A program made the translations under genes and the position numbers. 53,433 nt of DNA from IMG/VR virus record IMGVR_UViG_3300030390_001591, positions 1 to 53,433 of that record; one strand, given 5' to 3'. Positions 43,026-51,266 of the stretch are shown piece by piece. Within the stretch, counting starts at the first letter, position 1. Each line of letters starts with the position of its first letter. The notes under the pieces were generated by a model. That model searched no databases, was not told the origin of the DNA, and saw only the letters and a list, made by a program, of their open reading frames with translations. The DNA is from a virus.

Positions 43026-43711
43026 AAATGAATTCAATATTAGATATTCGTCAATACTTTGTTGATGAACTAAATAGTGAGTCATATACTATTGATAAAA
43101 CTGGCGCACGAACTATTGAGTTAATCGGTGCTTCATTTAAAGCTGATGCTCCATCGATTTTTGGCACGCCATCACACTCTTATATTCGAAAAGAATTAGA
43201 TTGGTATGAAAGCCAATCAACTAATATCTTTGATATTAATAAAGAGTCTGGTGGAGATGCTCCAGCTGCTTGGAAATATGCGGCTAACACTCATGGTGAA
43301 ATTAATTCAAACTATGGACATCTAATCTATGCTAATAAATATTTTGATCAATATCAAAATGCATTATCTGAATTAGATAAAAATCCTGATGGTAGACGTG
43401 CTTCTATGATCTACAATCGGCCTTCAATTTGGGTGGAGTTTAACGAAAATGGAAAATCTGATTTCATTTGTACTAACGCTGTCACTTACTATATTCGTGA
43501 TAATTTACTTCATTGTGTAGTCCAAATGCGGTCTAATGATGTAGTATTTGGCTATAAGAATGATTATGCTTGGCAACGACATGTCCAAAATAAATTAGTA
43601 GAAGATTTAAATAATATCTATAGAGTTAAAGATCCGGTTATTGCTGGCACAATGATATGGCAATGCCAAAATCTTCACGTATATGAAAGGCATTTTAATC
43701 TTGTTACATAA
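43022..43711 (+). CDS. gp42: dCMP hydroxymethylase (gp42-like)
   Basis: This 229-residue protein is closely similar to T4 gp42, which makes 5-hydroxymethyl-dCMP from dCMP and methylene-tetrahydrofolate. TGARTIELIGASFKAD, GEINSNYG, GRRASMIYNRPS, the catalytic ICTNA (Cys150, T4 Cys148) and MRSNDVVFGYKNDYAW are conserved. Asp181 corresponds to T4 Asp179 (an Asn in thymidylate synthase), which sets dCMP specificity. The start at 43022 forms an ATGA overlap with the previous gene; an in-frame ATG at 43013 is possible. The enzyme implies hydroxymethylcytosine in the phage DNA. Confidence 0.88.
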   Translation: MKMNSILDIRQYFVDELNSESYTIDKTGARTIELIGASFKADAPSIFGTPSHSYIRKELDWYESQSTNIFDINKESGGDAPAAWKYAANTHGEINSNYGHLIYANKYFDQYQNALSELDKNPDGRRASMIYNRPSIWVEFNENGKSDFICTNAVTYYIRDNLLHCVVQMRSNDVVFGYKNDYAWQRHVQNKLVEDLNNIYRVKDPVIAGTMIWQCQNLHVYERHFNLVT

Positions 43712-44162
43712 TACTGATCGTCAACATAAATGGGATCTAAGATATTTAGAGCTGGCTAAAACTATTGCTGGATGGTCTAAAGATCCTTCAAGTCAGATCG
43801 GAGCTATTGCTGTAGGTTCAAAGGGACAAGTCTTAGCTCAAGGATATAATGGATTTCCACGTGGTATGGTTGACAGCACTAACTTGTATGAAAATCGAGA
43901 AGAAAAATATGCTCGAATTGTTCATGCTGAAATGAATATGATTTACAATGCTTCATTCAATGGAGTATGTTTGAATAAATCTACTGTTTATGTCTCAGGT
44001 CTTCCTACTTGTTCGGATTGTGCCAAAGGTCTTATTCAGGTTGGTGTTACTGAACTGGTTATGCCACAACAAAAGATTGTTGAAAAATGGTATGACTCAT
44101 GGCAAAGATCTAAGTCATATTACAAAGAAGCTGGTCTTAAATACCGATGGGTAACAATATGA
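43683..44162 (+). CDS. cd: dCMP deaminase
   Basis: This 159-residue zinc enzyme (T4 Cd 193 aa) converts dCMP to dUMP, which ThyX further down methylates to dTMP. The zinc ligands lie in HAEMNMI and PTCSDCAKGL. The N-terminal region KWDLRYLELAKTIAGWSKDP is typical. The ATG at 43683 lies inside gp42 (29-base overlap); a TTG at 43701 after GAAAGG is an alternative start giving 153 residues. It competes with gp42 for dCMP and so sets the C/T balance. Confidence 0.9.
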   Translation: MKGILILLHNTDRQHKWDLRYLELAKTIAGWSKDPSSQIGAIAVGSKGQVLAQGYNGFPRGMVDSTNLYENREEKYARIVHAEMNMIYNASFNGVCLNKSTVYVSGLPTCSDCAKGLIQVGVTELVMPQQKIVEKWYDSWQRSKSYYKEAGLKYRWVTI

Positions 44163-45127
44163 AAGTCATAACAAATCCTATTAATAATATCCCAGTAAAT
44201 GCCAAATCACATACTCTTGGTTGGGCTCAACTTTGGCGAGATCAACTTGGCGCTTACATAGATAATAAATGCACGCCAAATGTTAGAAAAGCTAGTACTG
44301 TTTATATTGATCATGGAGCTAACTTTGGGGGAACGTTAAATCTATTTGGCGGTGCCAATAAAGAAGTTTATGATAAGTTGAATATAATTGCATCGTGTAA
44401 AGATGTAGTCTCACTTGATTGGGACATGCCTGATTATGGAGCTATGTTAAAGAAAAGACTGAGTGCTAAGACTACATACGAAGGAATTACTGAAGACTGG
44501 TGTGATTTACTATCTAAAAGGTTTAAAAATGTTAAATCACTTAAACAACAAGAATTGGATTTAAATAATGTCATTGTCGGAGATAGCCATACTTTGTCTT
44601 TTTGCGATCGGGGTGATATGGTGTTTCGTAATGATGGTAAAACTCTTCATGGCGCTCTTAAAGCCGGCCTTTCTAGTCTTATTCGTGATAATAATATACG
44701 CTATAACCGTATCACTTTCTGTTTAGGATCTATTGATATTCGTCATCATTTATTACGACATGAATTAAATATTGACGTTTTAATAGATTCTTATTATGAG
44801 CAAGCTATGAAATATAGTAGTGATTCAACAGATGTTTGGTTTACTGCTCCAGTACCAGTAGAATTTGAGGGTCGACGCATTCCTAAATCTGGCTTTTTTA
44901 AAAAAGAACCGTTTTACGGTAGCTGCGAACAGCGTAGAGATGTTACAGATATGTTTATAGCAGCTTTGCATAAACGAACTAGTAATGTTGTACAACCACC
45001 AGCTGATTGGTATAGCATGGATTCTCAAAAATATGCTGAAACTTATATGGAGCATGGTAGTAGTTTTCATATAGCTCCACCATTTTATAGAAAAAACAAT
45101 TGGGGAGCGACAGTTTTTGCCACATAA
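44159..45127 (+). CDS. SGNH-hydrolase-like protein (GDSH motif)
   Basis: This 322-residue protein carries VIVGDSHTLSF (GDSH at 141-144) and FCLGSIDIRHHLLRHE (190-197), which fit block I and block III motifs of SGNH-type hydrolases and esterases. A possible third block is MEHGSSFHIAPP near the C-terminus. Related proteins transfer or remove acyl groups on sugars, but the substrate here is unknown. The ATG at 44159 overlaps the dCMP deaminase stop codon (ATGA). It lies in the middle of the modification operon and may act on a modified nucleotide or sugar. Confidence 0.5.
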   Translation: MKVITNPINNIPVNAKSHTLGWAQLWRDQLGAYIDNKCTPNVRKASTVYIDHGANFGGTLNLFGGANKEVYDKLNIIASCKDVVSLDWDMPDYGAMLKKRLSAKTTYEGITEDWCDLLSKRFKNVKSLKQQELDLNNVIVGDSHTLSFCDRGDMVFRNDGKTLHGALKAGLSSLIRDNNIRYNRITFCLGSIDIRHHLLRHELNIDVLIDSYYEQAMKYSSDSTDVWFTAPVPVEFEGRRIPKSGFFKKEPFYGSCEQRRDVTDMFIAALHKRTSNVVQPPADWYSMDSQKYAETYMEHGSSFHIAPPFYRKNNWGATVFAT

Positions 45128-46016
45128 TAATCACGTAGTTGACTTAATCAATAAAGACTATCCTTTCCCTTGGAGTAGTCCCGAGGATACTAAGGAACAT
45201 TATTTAGAATTAGCTAAGGATTGGGAAGATCCTTATGGCCCTCCTGTTATTAAAAAGCATGAGGGCATTCGTGTTGTTAGAGATGACTACTTAGTCGGTA
45301 GTAAGGTTCGAGGTGGGGACTGTCTTATATCTTCTTTACCGAAAAATATAGACACTATTGTTTATGTTCAACCACGGACTGGATTAGCTGGGGTGAGTAT
45401 TCTTGATGTAGCAAAAAGACACAATTTAAAAGTTAAACTCTTTATGCCTTCATCGAAAAAAATATCACCGCATCAGGCTTGTTGTATTGAACGCGGAGCA
45501 ATAGTAGAATTTCATAGAATTGCTGCTATGCCTAATTTAAATGCCATTGCAAAGAAATGGTCTGACGAGCGATCTAATTGTTTCTTTGTTCCACTCGGAT
45601 TAAAGCATGAATTAGTCACAGCCGGAATCGTTAAAGTTGCGTCAAAGATCGATCCACCTGACGAGGTTTATACTGCCACGTCCACGGGCGTGCTCACACG
45701 GGGGCTTCAAATTGCTTGGCCAAATGCTAAGTTTACATCAGTTTGTGTGTCAAGAAATATGAAAGCCGGAGAGCTTGGCATTGCTGAGGCAATATCCGAG
45801 CCATTAGCATTTACTGCCTCTGAGAAAAAAGATAAGCTTCCACCATTTCCTAATATAAGTACTTATGATGGAAAAGCCTGGAAGTACATTCCAAAGAATT
45901 CAAACAAAGATATTTTATTTTGGAATGTAGGTGCTGAACCACCACTAAGCCGTTGGGCTATTATCGATGAAACAAATTCTTATAAGAAGTGGCCAAAAGA
46001 TGAGCTGGTTGAATGA
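45117..46016 (+). CDS. Fold-type II PLP-dependent enzyme-like protein
   Basis: This 299-residue protein resembles tryptophan-synthase-beta or ACC-deaminase-type PLP enzymes. VRDDYLVGSKVRGGD (about residues 54-68) matches the RDDYLxGGNKxR motif with the PLP lysine. The next segment (TGLAGVSILDVAKRHNLKVK, then CIERGAIVEF) has the alternating alpha/beta pattern of the small domain, and ATSTGVLTRGLQIAWP fits the glycine-rich phosphate loop. The start is TTG at 45117, nine bases after GGGGAG. In phages with hypermodified DNA, PLP enzymes act on amino-acid-decorated bases, which makes the context interesting. Confidence 0.6.
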   Translation: MPHNNHVVDLINKDYPFPWSSPEDTKEHYLELAKDWEDPYGPPVIKKHEGIRVVRDDYLVGSKVRGGDCLISSLPKNIDTIVYVQPRTGLAGVSILDVAKRHNLKVKLFMPSSKKISPHQACCIERGAIVEFHRIAAMPNLNAIAKKWSDERSNCFFVPLGLKHELVTAGIVKVASKIDPPDEVYTATSTGVLTRGLQIAWPNAKFTSVCVSRNMKAGELGIAEAISEPLAFTASEKKDKLPPFPNISTYDGKAWKYIPKNSNKDILFWNVGAEPPLSRWAIIDETNSYKKWPKDELVE

Positions 46017-47019
46017 AGAAGCCCTAGACATTTTTGTCGACTACTATTATCCAAAAGCAAAGTGGTTGCAAAATAATGTTAATTGGGGTCCATTAGATTA
46101 TGAAGGACCAGAAGCTGCAAAAGCTATTGATGATCCTTTAATGCAAAAGATTGACATATATGACTGCTTTACTCGTAATGCAGCAGGATTTTCTAATGTA
46201 CTTCAGGATCTTAGATTTGGATCTAAAACTCCAAAATGGAGATGGCAGGATAAAGATCGAAGAGAATTGAATACTAAAAATGATTTGATTAAGTGGGATA
46301 CAAAAACTTGGATGTATGTGTTCCTAAGTCATCGGGTTACAGGGTCTGGAGCTTCATTTGAAAGTGATCATGGATATAGAAATAATATTATTCAACACTG
46401 GGGAAAGCATCGAGATATTAAAGATATGGCCGAGGACTTGGTAAGCTTTAAAGCTACTGGTAAACCTCTTTTTACATCAATCGGCAATCAACCACCTGCT
46501 CCAAAAAAGGGAGTATCAAACGTAGATTTCCTTTCTAAAGAGCTTCCCGAAGTTATAGATAGATTAGGTGACTGGCTTGTACAGCGCAAAAGAGGACACA
46601 AAGAAATTGTAGACTTTTTAAATGTTTATAACAAGTCTGCCGGTCATAGAAAATTCAATTTCCAATACGCAGCCTTTTCAATGGATTGTTCTGATTACTT
46701 TCCAGAACACGTTGATGTTGATAGCCATACATACTTAGGTAATAATGCAGTTCGATGCATGAAGAAATTATCTGGGGGTTGGAAACCAGATAATTTTATG
46801 GATTTATTGAGAGAAAAAACGGGTGGAAAACCAAAAGATTTAGAAGATGTAATGTGTGACTTTGTGCGGTTTGGACAAAATTATGTTCCTCGAGGAAACG
46901 GAACCTTCGATCATATACCATCAACGTTAGCAAATAATTCGAGGTGGCATTCTGGCTGGGAACAACGGCAAGGTGTGCCACCTCAAAAAGGTATACAATT
47001 AGAGGATTTTATGGTATAA
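46000..47019 (+). CDS. aGPT-Pplase / amino acid:DNA transferase-like protein
   Basis: This 339-residue protein shows patterns of the alpha-glutamyl/putrescinyl thymine pyrophosphorylase superfamily, which includes 5-hmU DNA kinases and amino acid:DNA transferases of hypermodifying phages. Evidence by eye: DDPLMQKIDIYDCFTRN (44-60, compare the family's TDDPILxxYrFxNvyR), FNFQYAAFSMDCSDYFPEHV (219-238) with a Gly/Asn loop, and LEDVMCDFVRFGQNY (281-295, compare LEHxLCEFDKYxR). It starts in the last 17 bases of the PLP gene. If right, it would act on hydroxymethylated DNA. A profile search is needed. Confidence 0.5.
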   Translation: MSWLNEEALDIFVDYYYPKAKWLQNNVNWGPLDYEGPEAAKAIDDPLMQKIDIYDCFTRNAAGFSNVLQDLRFGSKTPKWRWQDKDRRELNTKNDLIKWDTKTWMYVFLSHRVTGSGASFESDHGYRNNIIQHWGKHRDIKDMAEDLVSFKATGKPLFTSIGNQPPAPKKGVSNVDFLSKELPEVIDRLGDWLVQRKRGHKEIVDFLNVYNKSAGHRKFNFQYAAFSMDCSDYFPEHVDVDSHTYLGNNAVRCMKKLSGGWKPDNFMDLLREKTGGKPKDLEDVMCDFVRFGQNYVPRGNGTFDHIPSTLANNSRWHSGWEQRQGVPPQKGIQLEDFMV

Positions 47020-47840
47020 TGACTAAGAAATTAAAAATATCCGTGATCGGCTGTGGGTTTGTAGGCACAGCTGTTATTAATGGTTTTAATAAAACACTAT
47101 GTGATATTGCACCAATCGATATCAAATACAGTACTACAGTATCAGACACTGATTCATTTTGTGATGTATTTTTTGTATGTTTACCTACACCCATGAATAA
47201 TGATGGATCTGTTAATGCTGCACTTGTAATTGAAACTGTTAAATGGTTAACGCTTAATAGGGCTGGACATATTGTAATAAAATCAACAGTCACGCCTGAT
47301 ATTATAGATAAACTTTCTGGTGATAGGGTAGTTTATAATCCAGAATTTTTAAATGAAGTATCTGCTAACGAAGACTTCATTAATCCACCAATGCATATAT
47401 TTGGCGGGCATATTAAAGACACAAATAATATTGAGAAAATATATAAAAAATATAGTAAATGTAAACCTTGCCCATGCCACCATGTGACATTAAAAGAAGC
47501 AAGTTTTATTAAATATGGAATCAATTGTTTCCTTGCTACAAAAGTATTATGGTTCAATCAATTCTATAATATAATACAAAAACATGATTGTAATTTTGAT
47601 GAGATTACTTATGCAATGAGATCAGATCCAAGGATTGGTAATTCTCATACAAGTGTTCCAGGATTTGATGGCAAAATGGGTTTTGGTGGAGCCTGTTTTC
47701 CAAAAGACACTTCAGCATTTTTAGATTTTGCAATCTCGTTTTCAGTCCTAGATGAGGTAATACAAGCAAATAATAAGATTAGATCTGAATATACGAAAGA
47801 TAAAAGAGAGCTTGAACAAAATGTCTCTTTTAGTAAATAA
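47019..47840 (+). CDS. UDP-glucose/GDP-mannose 6-dehydrogenase-family protein
   Basis: This 273-residue protein resembles nucleotide-sugar dehydrogenases, which oxidise UDP-glucose or GDP-mannose to the uronic acid. Present are the Rossmann motif VIGCGFVGTAV (9-19), VCLPTPMNNDGS, VIKSTVTPD, YNPEFLNE, the catalytic Lys in SFIKYGINCF and the catalytic Cys in GFGGACFPKD. Typical enzymes have about 390-450 residues; the third domain is largely missing. Short phage versions are known to me. The ATG overlaps the preceding stop codon by one base. With the phosphomannomutase it hints at a nucleotide-sugar route. Confidence 0.75.
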   Translation: MTKKLKISVIGCGFVGTAVINGFNKTLCDIAPIDIKYSTTVSDTDSFCDVFFVCLPTPMNNDGSVNAALVIETVKWLTLNRAGHIVIKSTVTPDIIDKLSGDRVVYNPEFLNEVSANEDFINPPMHIFGGHIKDTNNIEKIYKKYSKCKPCPCHHVTLKEASFIKYGINCFLATKVLWFNQFYNIIQKHDCNFDEITYAMRSDPRIGNSHTSVPGFDGKMGFGGACFPKDTSAFLDFAISFSVLDEVIQANNKIRSEYTKDKRELEQNVSFSK

Positions 47841-47843
47841 CTA

Positions 47844-47872
47844 TTTACATTATTTCTATTTCATGTTATAAT
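47844..47872 (+). promoter_or_regulatory. Early-type sigma70 promoter of uvsX
   Basis: TTTACA (47844-47849), 17 bp, TATAAT (47867-47872), with an extended TGT. It lies 25 bases before the uvsX start. Confidence 0.9.
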
Positions 47873-47897
47873 AAGCCTATAATCAAAGGAGATATAA

Positions 47898-48953
47898 ATG
47901 GCGTCCATTATGGATAAACTCAAAAAGAATTCTAAGCTCAAATCAACAGAAATTTTGTCAGAGTCTAAATTCTTCAACGAAAAAGAAATGATTGCTACCG
48001 ACGTACCGATGGTCAATGTGGCCTTATCAGGATCAGTTGATGGTGGTATGTCGCCGGGATTGACAGTGCTAGCTGGTCCATCTAAGCATTTCAAAACTTC
48101 CTTTGCTTTACTTATGGCAGGGGCATATCTCAGGAAGAAAAAAGATGCTGTCATGTTGTTTTACGATTCAGAATTTGGTTCACCTCAAGCATACTTTGAA
48201 CAATTTGGTATTGATACTTCGCGGGTTCTTCACACGCCAATTACTAACGTCGAAGAACTAAAATTTGATCTCGTTAATCAACTCGAAGGTCTAGATGCTA
48301 AAGATGATGTTATTGTAGTTATCGACTCAATTGGTAACCTTGCATCAAAGAAAGAATTGGAAGATGCTCAGAATGAAAAGTCTGTAGCTGATATGTCTCG
48401 TGCTAAACAGCTAAAGAGTTTGTTTAGAATGTGTACTCCATATCTTGCTATGAAAAATATTATTATGTTGGCTATTAACCACACATACCAAGAGATTGGA
48501 TTATTTCCTAAAGCAATCGTTTCTGGCGGTACTGGCATCTACTATAGTGCTAATAATATTTGGATCCTCGGTCGACGTCAAAACAAAACTGGCACTGAAG
48601 TAACTGGTTATGATTTTGTTATTAACATTGAAAAGTCTCGCTTTGTAAAAGAAAAGTCTAAGATCCCTGTTACTGTATCATGGGAAGGTGGCGTTGAAAC
48701 ATATTCAGGTTTGCTAGATGTTGCGATGGCTGGTGGCTATGTAGTTAAACCAAGTAATGGTTGGTATTCTGCTGTCGATATGAGTAATGGTGAAATCTCT
48801 GATAAGAAGGTTCGGCAAAGTGGAACTCTTGAAAAAGAATTCTGGGATCCTATCTTTACTAACACAGACTTTAAAGACTTTATAAAAAAGCAGTTCACTA
48901 TTGGCTACAAATCTGATATAGATATGGATGAGCTTATAGAGATGGAAGCATAA
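47898..48953 (+). CDS. uvsX: Recombinase UvsX (RecA-like)
   Basis: This 351-residue RecA-type recombinase (T4 UvsX 391 aa) forms filaments on single-stranded DNA for recombination-dependent replication. Walker A appears as AGPSKHFKTSF, the usual T4-like variant, and Walker B as VIVVIDSIGNLASKKE. The following AINHTYQEIG and FPKAIVSGGTGIYY (L2 loop region) also fit. The ATG follows AAAGGAGATATAA and a strong promoter. It is followed by helicase genes. Confidence 0.95.
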   Translation: MASIMDKLKKNSKLKSTEILSESKFFNEKEMIATDVPMVNVALSGSVDGGMSPGLTVLAGPSKHFKTSFALLMAGAYLRKKKDAVMLFYDSEFGSPQAYFEQFGIDTSRVLHTPITNVEELKFDLVNQLEGLDAKDDVIVVIDSIGNLASKKELEDAQNEKSVADMSRAKQLKSLFRMCTPYLAMKNIIMLAINHTYQEIGLFPKAIVSGGTGIYYSANNIWILGRRQNKTGTEVTGYDFVINIEKSRFVKEKSKIPVTVSWEGGVETYSGLLDVAMAGGYVVKPSNGWYSAVDMSNGEISDKKVRQSGTLEKEFWDPIFTNTDFKDFIKKQFTIGYKSDIDMDELIEMEA

Positions 48954-49243
48954 TGCAATATGTTGAAAATAAAGATTATGAATTTATTCCAGGAAAAAAT
49001 GATGATTGGCAAATTAGATTTTTAACCGGAGACTTTATGGAAAGTGTTATACAATACGGCACTATTCGTATGGAAGATGGTGAACAGATGACGTTTGATT
49101 TTCATGTAGAAAATAGTCCAGATGAAACATTAAATTCAGAAAATGAAGAATTACAAAAACATGCCGGTGACATTTTGATTTCTATTATTGAAGATGCCAT
49201 TGAAAATAAAGCAAGTGATTTACACATTAATGAGGTAAAATAG
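48953..49243 (+). CDS. Small acidic protein between uvsX and gp41
   Basis: This 96-residue protein overlaps uvsX and gp41 by one base each. It opens with a beta-rich part (YEFIPGKNDDWQIRFLTGDF, GTIRMEDGEQMTFDFHV) and ends with an acidic helix. A small gene at this position occurs in other marine T4-likes, as I recall. Function unknown; a recombination or replication accessory is possible. Confidence 0.65.
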   Translation: MQYVENKDYEFIPGKNDDWQIRFLTGDFMESVIQYGTIRMEDGEQMTFDFHVENSPDETLNSENEELQKHAGDILISIIEDAIENKASDLHINEVK

Positions 49244-50625
49244 TGAATACAAATATAGAACAAGTTGTTCTTAAAAATATTCTAACTAATGAGAAATATA
49301 TGAGAAAGGTTTTGCCTTTTATTAAGGCAGAATACTTTGAAGGTATCTATAAAGAACTCTTCAAACAATCTGGTAAATTTGTTGCCAAATATAATAAACT
49401 ACCGTCAGCAGAATCATTTAAAATCGAGATTGATTCTGCTGATAAGTTTAGTGACGATCAGTACCGGCAAGCGGTAGAAATCATTCCTGAGCTATTCACA
49501 AAAGAAACAAGTGATGAACAATGGTTACTTGATGCTACTGAAAAGTGGTGTCAAGACCGAGCATTGTTTAATGCTGTTATGGAGTCAATTAGTATTATTG
49601 ATGGCAAGCATCCAGATCTATCTAAAAATGCTTTGCCTGATATTCTAACTAAAGCTCTTGGTGTTTCATTCGATACGAATGTCGGCCATGATTATCTTGA
49701 AGCATTTCAAGAACGTTATGATTTTTATCATCGTGATGAAGAACGAATTCCTTTCGATATTCAATTGCTTAATGATATTACGAAGGGTGGTTTACCACGT
49801 AAGACATTAAATATCATTCTAGCTGGTACCGGTGTCGGTAAGTCATTAGCAATGTGTCACTTCGCAGCAGCTAATCTGACTGACGGTAAGAATGTCTTAT
49901 ACATAACAGCTGAGATGGCAGAAGAGCGTATTGCTGAACGTATTGATGCAAATCTTCTTAATATTCAGATTGATCAGTTGACCGATTTAAGCCAATCTAT
50001 GTTTGCTGAGAAAGTCCATAATCTTTCAAAGAAAACTAATGGCAAACTAATCGTAAAAGAATATCCAACTGGTTCTGCTAATGTTGGTCATATGAGAGCG
50101 TTATTAAGTGAGCTAAAACTTAAAAAGTCATTTATGCCAGATATTATCTATATTGATTATTTAAATATCTGTGCTTCTTCTAGAATGAAAGGTATGGGAG
50201 GTGCTATTAATTCATATAATTATATTAAAGCAATTGCGGAAGAGTTTCGTGGATTGGCAGTTGAATTCGACGTCCCGATCGTATCTGCAACGCAAACGAC
50301 GCGTAGTGGTTATGGTAACTCGGATGTTGGGCTTGAAGATACGTCTGAGTCTTTTGGATTACCCGCTACGGCAGATTTAATGATTGCTCTTATTGCAACT
50401 GAAGAACTTGAACAGATGGGTCAAATCGCAGTTAAACAATTAAAGAATAGATACAATGATCCGACGTTCCATAAAAGATTTGTCATTGGTGTTAATAGAG
50501 CTAAAATGAGATTATTTGATGCTGATGAAAGTTCTCAAACATTAATGAATGATACTCCGGTATTTGATAATTCAGCTATTGGCGAAAGAATTGTTAATAG
50601 CAGTTTTGAAGGATTTAAATTATGA
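49243..50625 (+). CDS. gp41: Replicative helicase gp41
   Basis: This 460-residue DnaB-type helicase (T4 gp41 475 aa) unwinds the replication fork. N-terminal helical domain to about residue 150; Walker A LAGTGVGKS (about 193-201), Walker B PDIIYIDYLNIC, and the C-terminal ATQTTRSGYGN with an Arg finger region. The start is a GTG at 49243 after GAGG. It begins inside the end of the small acidic gene, implying coupled translation. Confidence 0.95.
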   Translation: MNTNIEQVVLKNILTNEKYMRKVLPFIKAEYFEGIYKELFKQSGKFVAKYNKLPSAESFKIEIDSADKFSDDQYRQAVEIIPELFTKETSDEQWLLDATEKWCQDRALFNAVMESISIIDGKHPDLSKNALPDILTKALGVSFDTNVGHDYLEAFQERYDFYHRDEERIPFDIQLLNDITKGGLPRKTLNIILAGTGVGKSLAMCHFAAANLTDGKNVLYITAEMAEERIAERIDANLLNIQIDQLTDLSQSMFAEKVHNLSKKTNGKLIVKEYPTGSANVGHMRALLSELKLKKSFMPDIIYIDYLNICASSRMKGMGGAINSYNYIKAIAEEFRGLAVEFDVPIVSATQTTRSGYGNSDVGLEDTSESFGLPATADLMIALIATEELEQMGQIAVKQLKNRYNDPTFHKRFVIGVNRAKMRLFDADESSQTLMNDTPVFDNSAIGERIVNSSFEGFKL

Positions 50626-50879
50626 AACAAACCGAAGCCGAGTGTCTTGTTGTAGCAAGTGAAGAATGTGCTGAACTAACAAAAGAATGTATGAAAATTT
50701 TACGGTTTGGTATGAGTAATAAGCACAAAGAAAATCTTATAAGCGAAATGGGTGATGTTCAATGTATGTTAGATTTACTAGGCGATCATCTTAATATTTC
50801 TGGTGATGATGTCTTTAAGGCATCCCTCGCTAAAAGAGAAAAACTAAAAAAATATAGCAACTTAATTGGAGATAAATAA
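50622..50879 (+). CDS. MazG-like pyrophosphohydrolase, short
   Basis: This 85-residue protein matches the MazG fold: ASEECAELTKECMKILRFG (E-E-x-x-E) and LISEMGDVQCMLDLLGDHL (ExxD). MazG-type enzymes hydrolyse NTPs or ppGpp-like molecules; the substrate is unknown here. The ATG at 50622 overlaps the gp41 stop codon by four bases. It is a second MazG-type gene besides that at 39411. Confidence 0.75.
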   Translation: MKQTEAECLVVASEECAELTKECMKILRFGMSNKHKENLISEMGDVQCMLDLLGDHLNISGDDVFKASLAKREKLKKYSNLIGDK

Positions 50880-51136
50880 TGGGTAAAGAAACATCACAGG
50901 GTATTCATACCGGAACATCTAAATCAATTCGTAAAGCTATGCGCCGAGATTATATTGCTTCAGGTGATAGGTTTATGAATCAAATGAGAGCTTTAGGCAA
51001 AGGCAAAGATGTGGTATTTACGATTGAAAATCCGAATAAAGCAGAAACTAATAAGCGGTTTATTAAGCATCGAATTTCAGGTAAAAACTATTTGAATTCG
51101 CGCAAAGGAACTTTTACAATGAAAGAAGTGCAGTAA
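50879..51136 (+). CDS. Small basic protein of unknown function
   Basis: This 85-residue protein (KETSQGIHTGTSKSIRKAMR, then MNQMRALGKGKDVVFTIENP) is basic throughout and ends in a KGTFTMKEVQ segment. It overlaps the previous gene by one base. The basic character suggests nucleic-acid binding. No family recognised. Confidence 0.65.
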   Translation: MGKETSQGIHTGTSKSIRKAMRRDYIASGDRFMNQMRALGKGKDVVFTIENPNKAETNKRFIKHRISGKNYLNSRKGTFTMKEVQ

Positions 51137-51140
51137 AGCA

Positions 51141-51266
51141 ATGGAAACGGTATTAGCATTTTTTATAGCTGGATTTTTCACTGGCCTAGGATTGTATTCT
51201 GCTGAAAAAGTTGGCGGTAAAATTGATACGCACTATGAACAAAAGGATGAACAAAATGAAAATTGA
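51141..51266 (+). CDS. Short single-span membrane peptide
   Basis: This 41-residue peptide opens with a hydrophobic segment (ETVLAFFIAGFFTGLGLYSA) and continues with a charged tail, typical of a small membrane peptide with an N-terminal anchor. The ATG lies four bases after the preceding stop codon, without a strong ribosome site. It overlaps the next gene by 11 bases. Coding status is likely but not certain. Confidence 0.5.
   Translation: METVLAFFIAGFFTGLGLYSAEKVGGKIDTHYEQKDEQNEN

Noticed and set aside
43022-43711. Reading the gp42 homologue as a thymidylate synthase
   Set aside because: The Asp at position 181 and the overall match to T4 gp42 favour dCMP hydroxymethylase; a separate ThyX is present.
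46992-47020. Promoter-like pair TATACA, 17 bp, TATAAT before the nucleotide-sugar dehydrogenase
   Set aside because: The -10 overlaps the ATG at 47019, so transcription would start inside the gene; the preceding gene is translationally overlapping and supplies the transcript.
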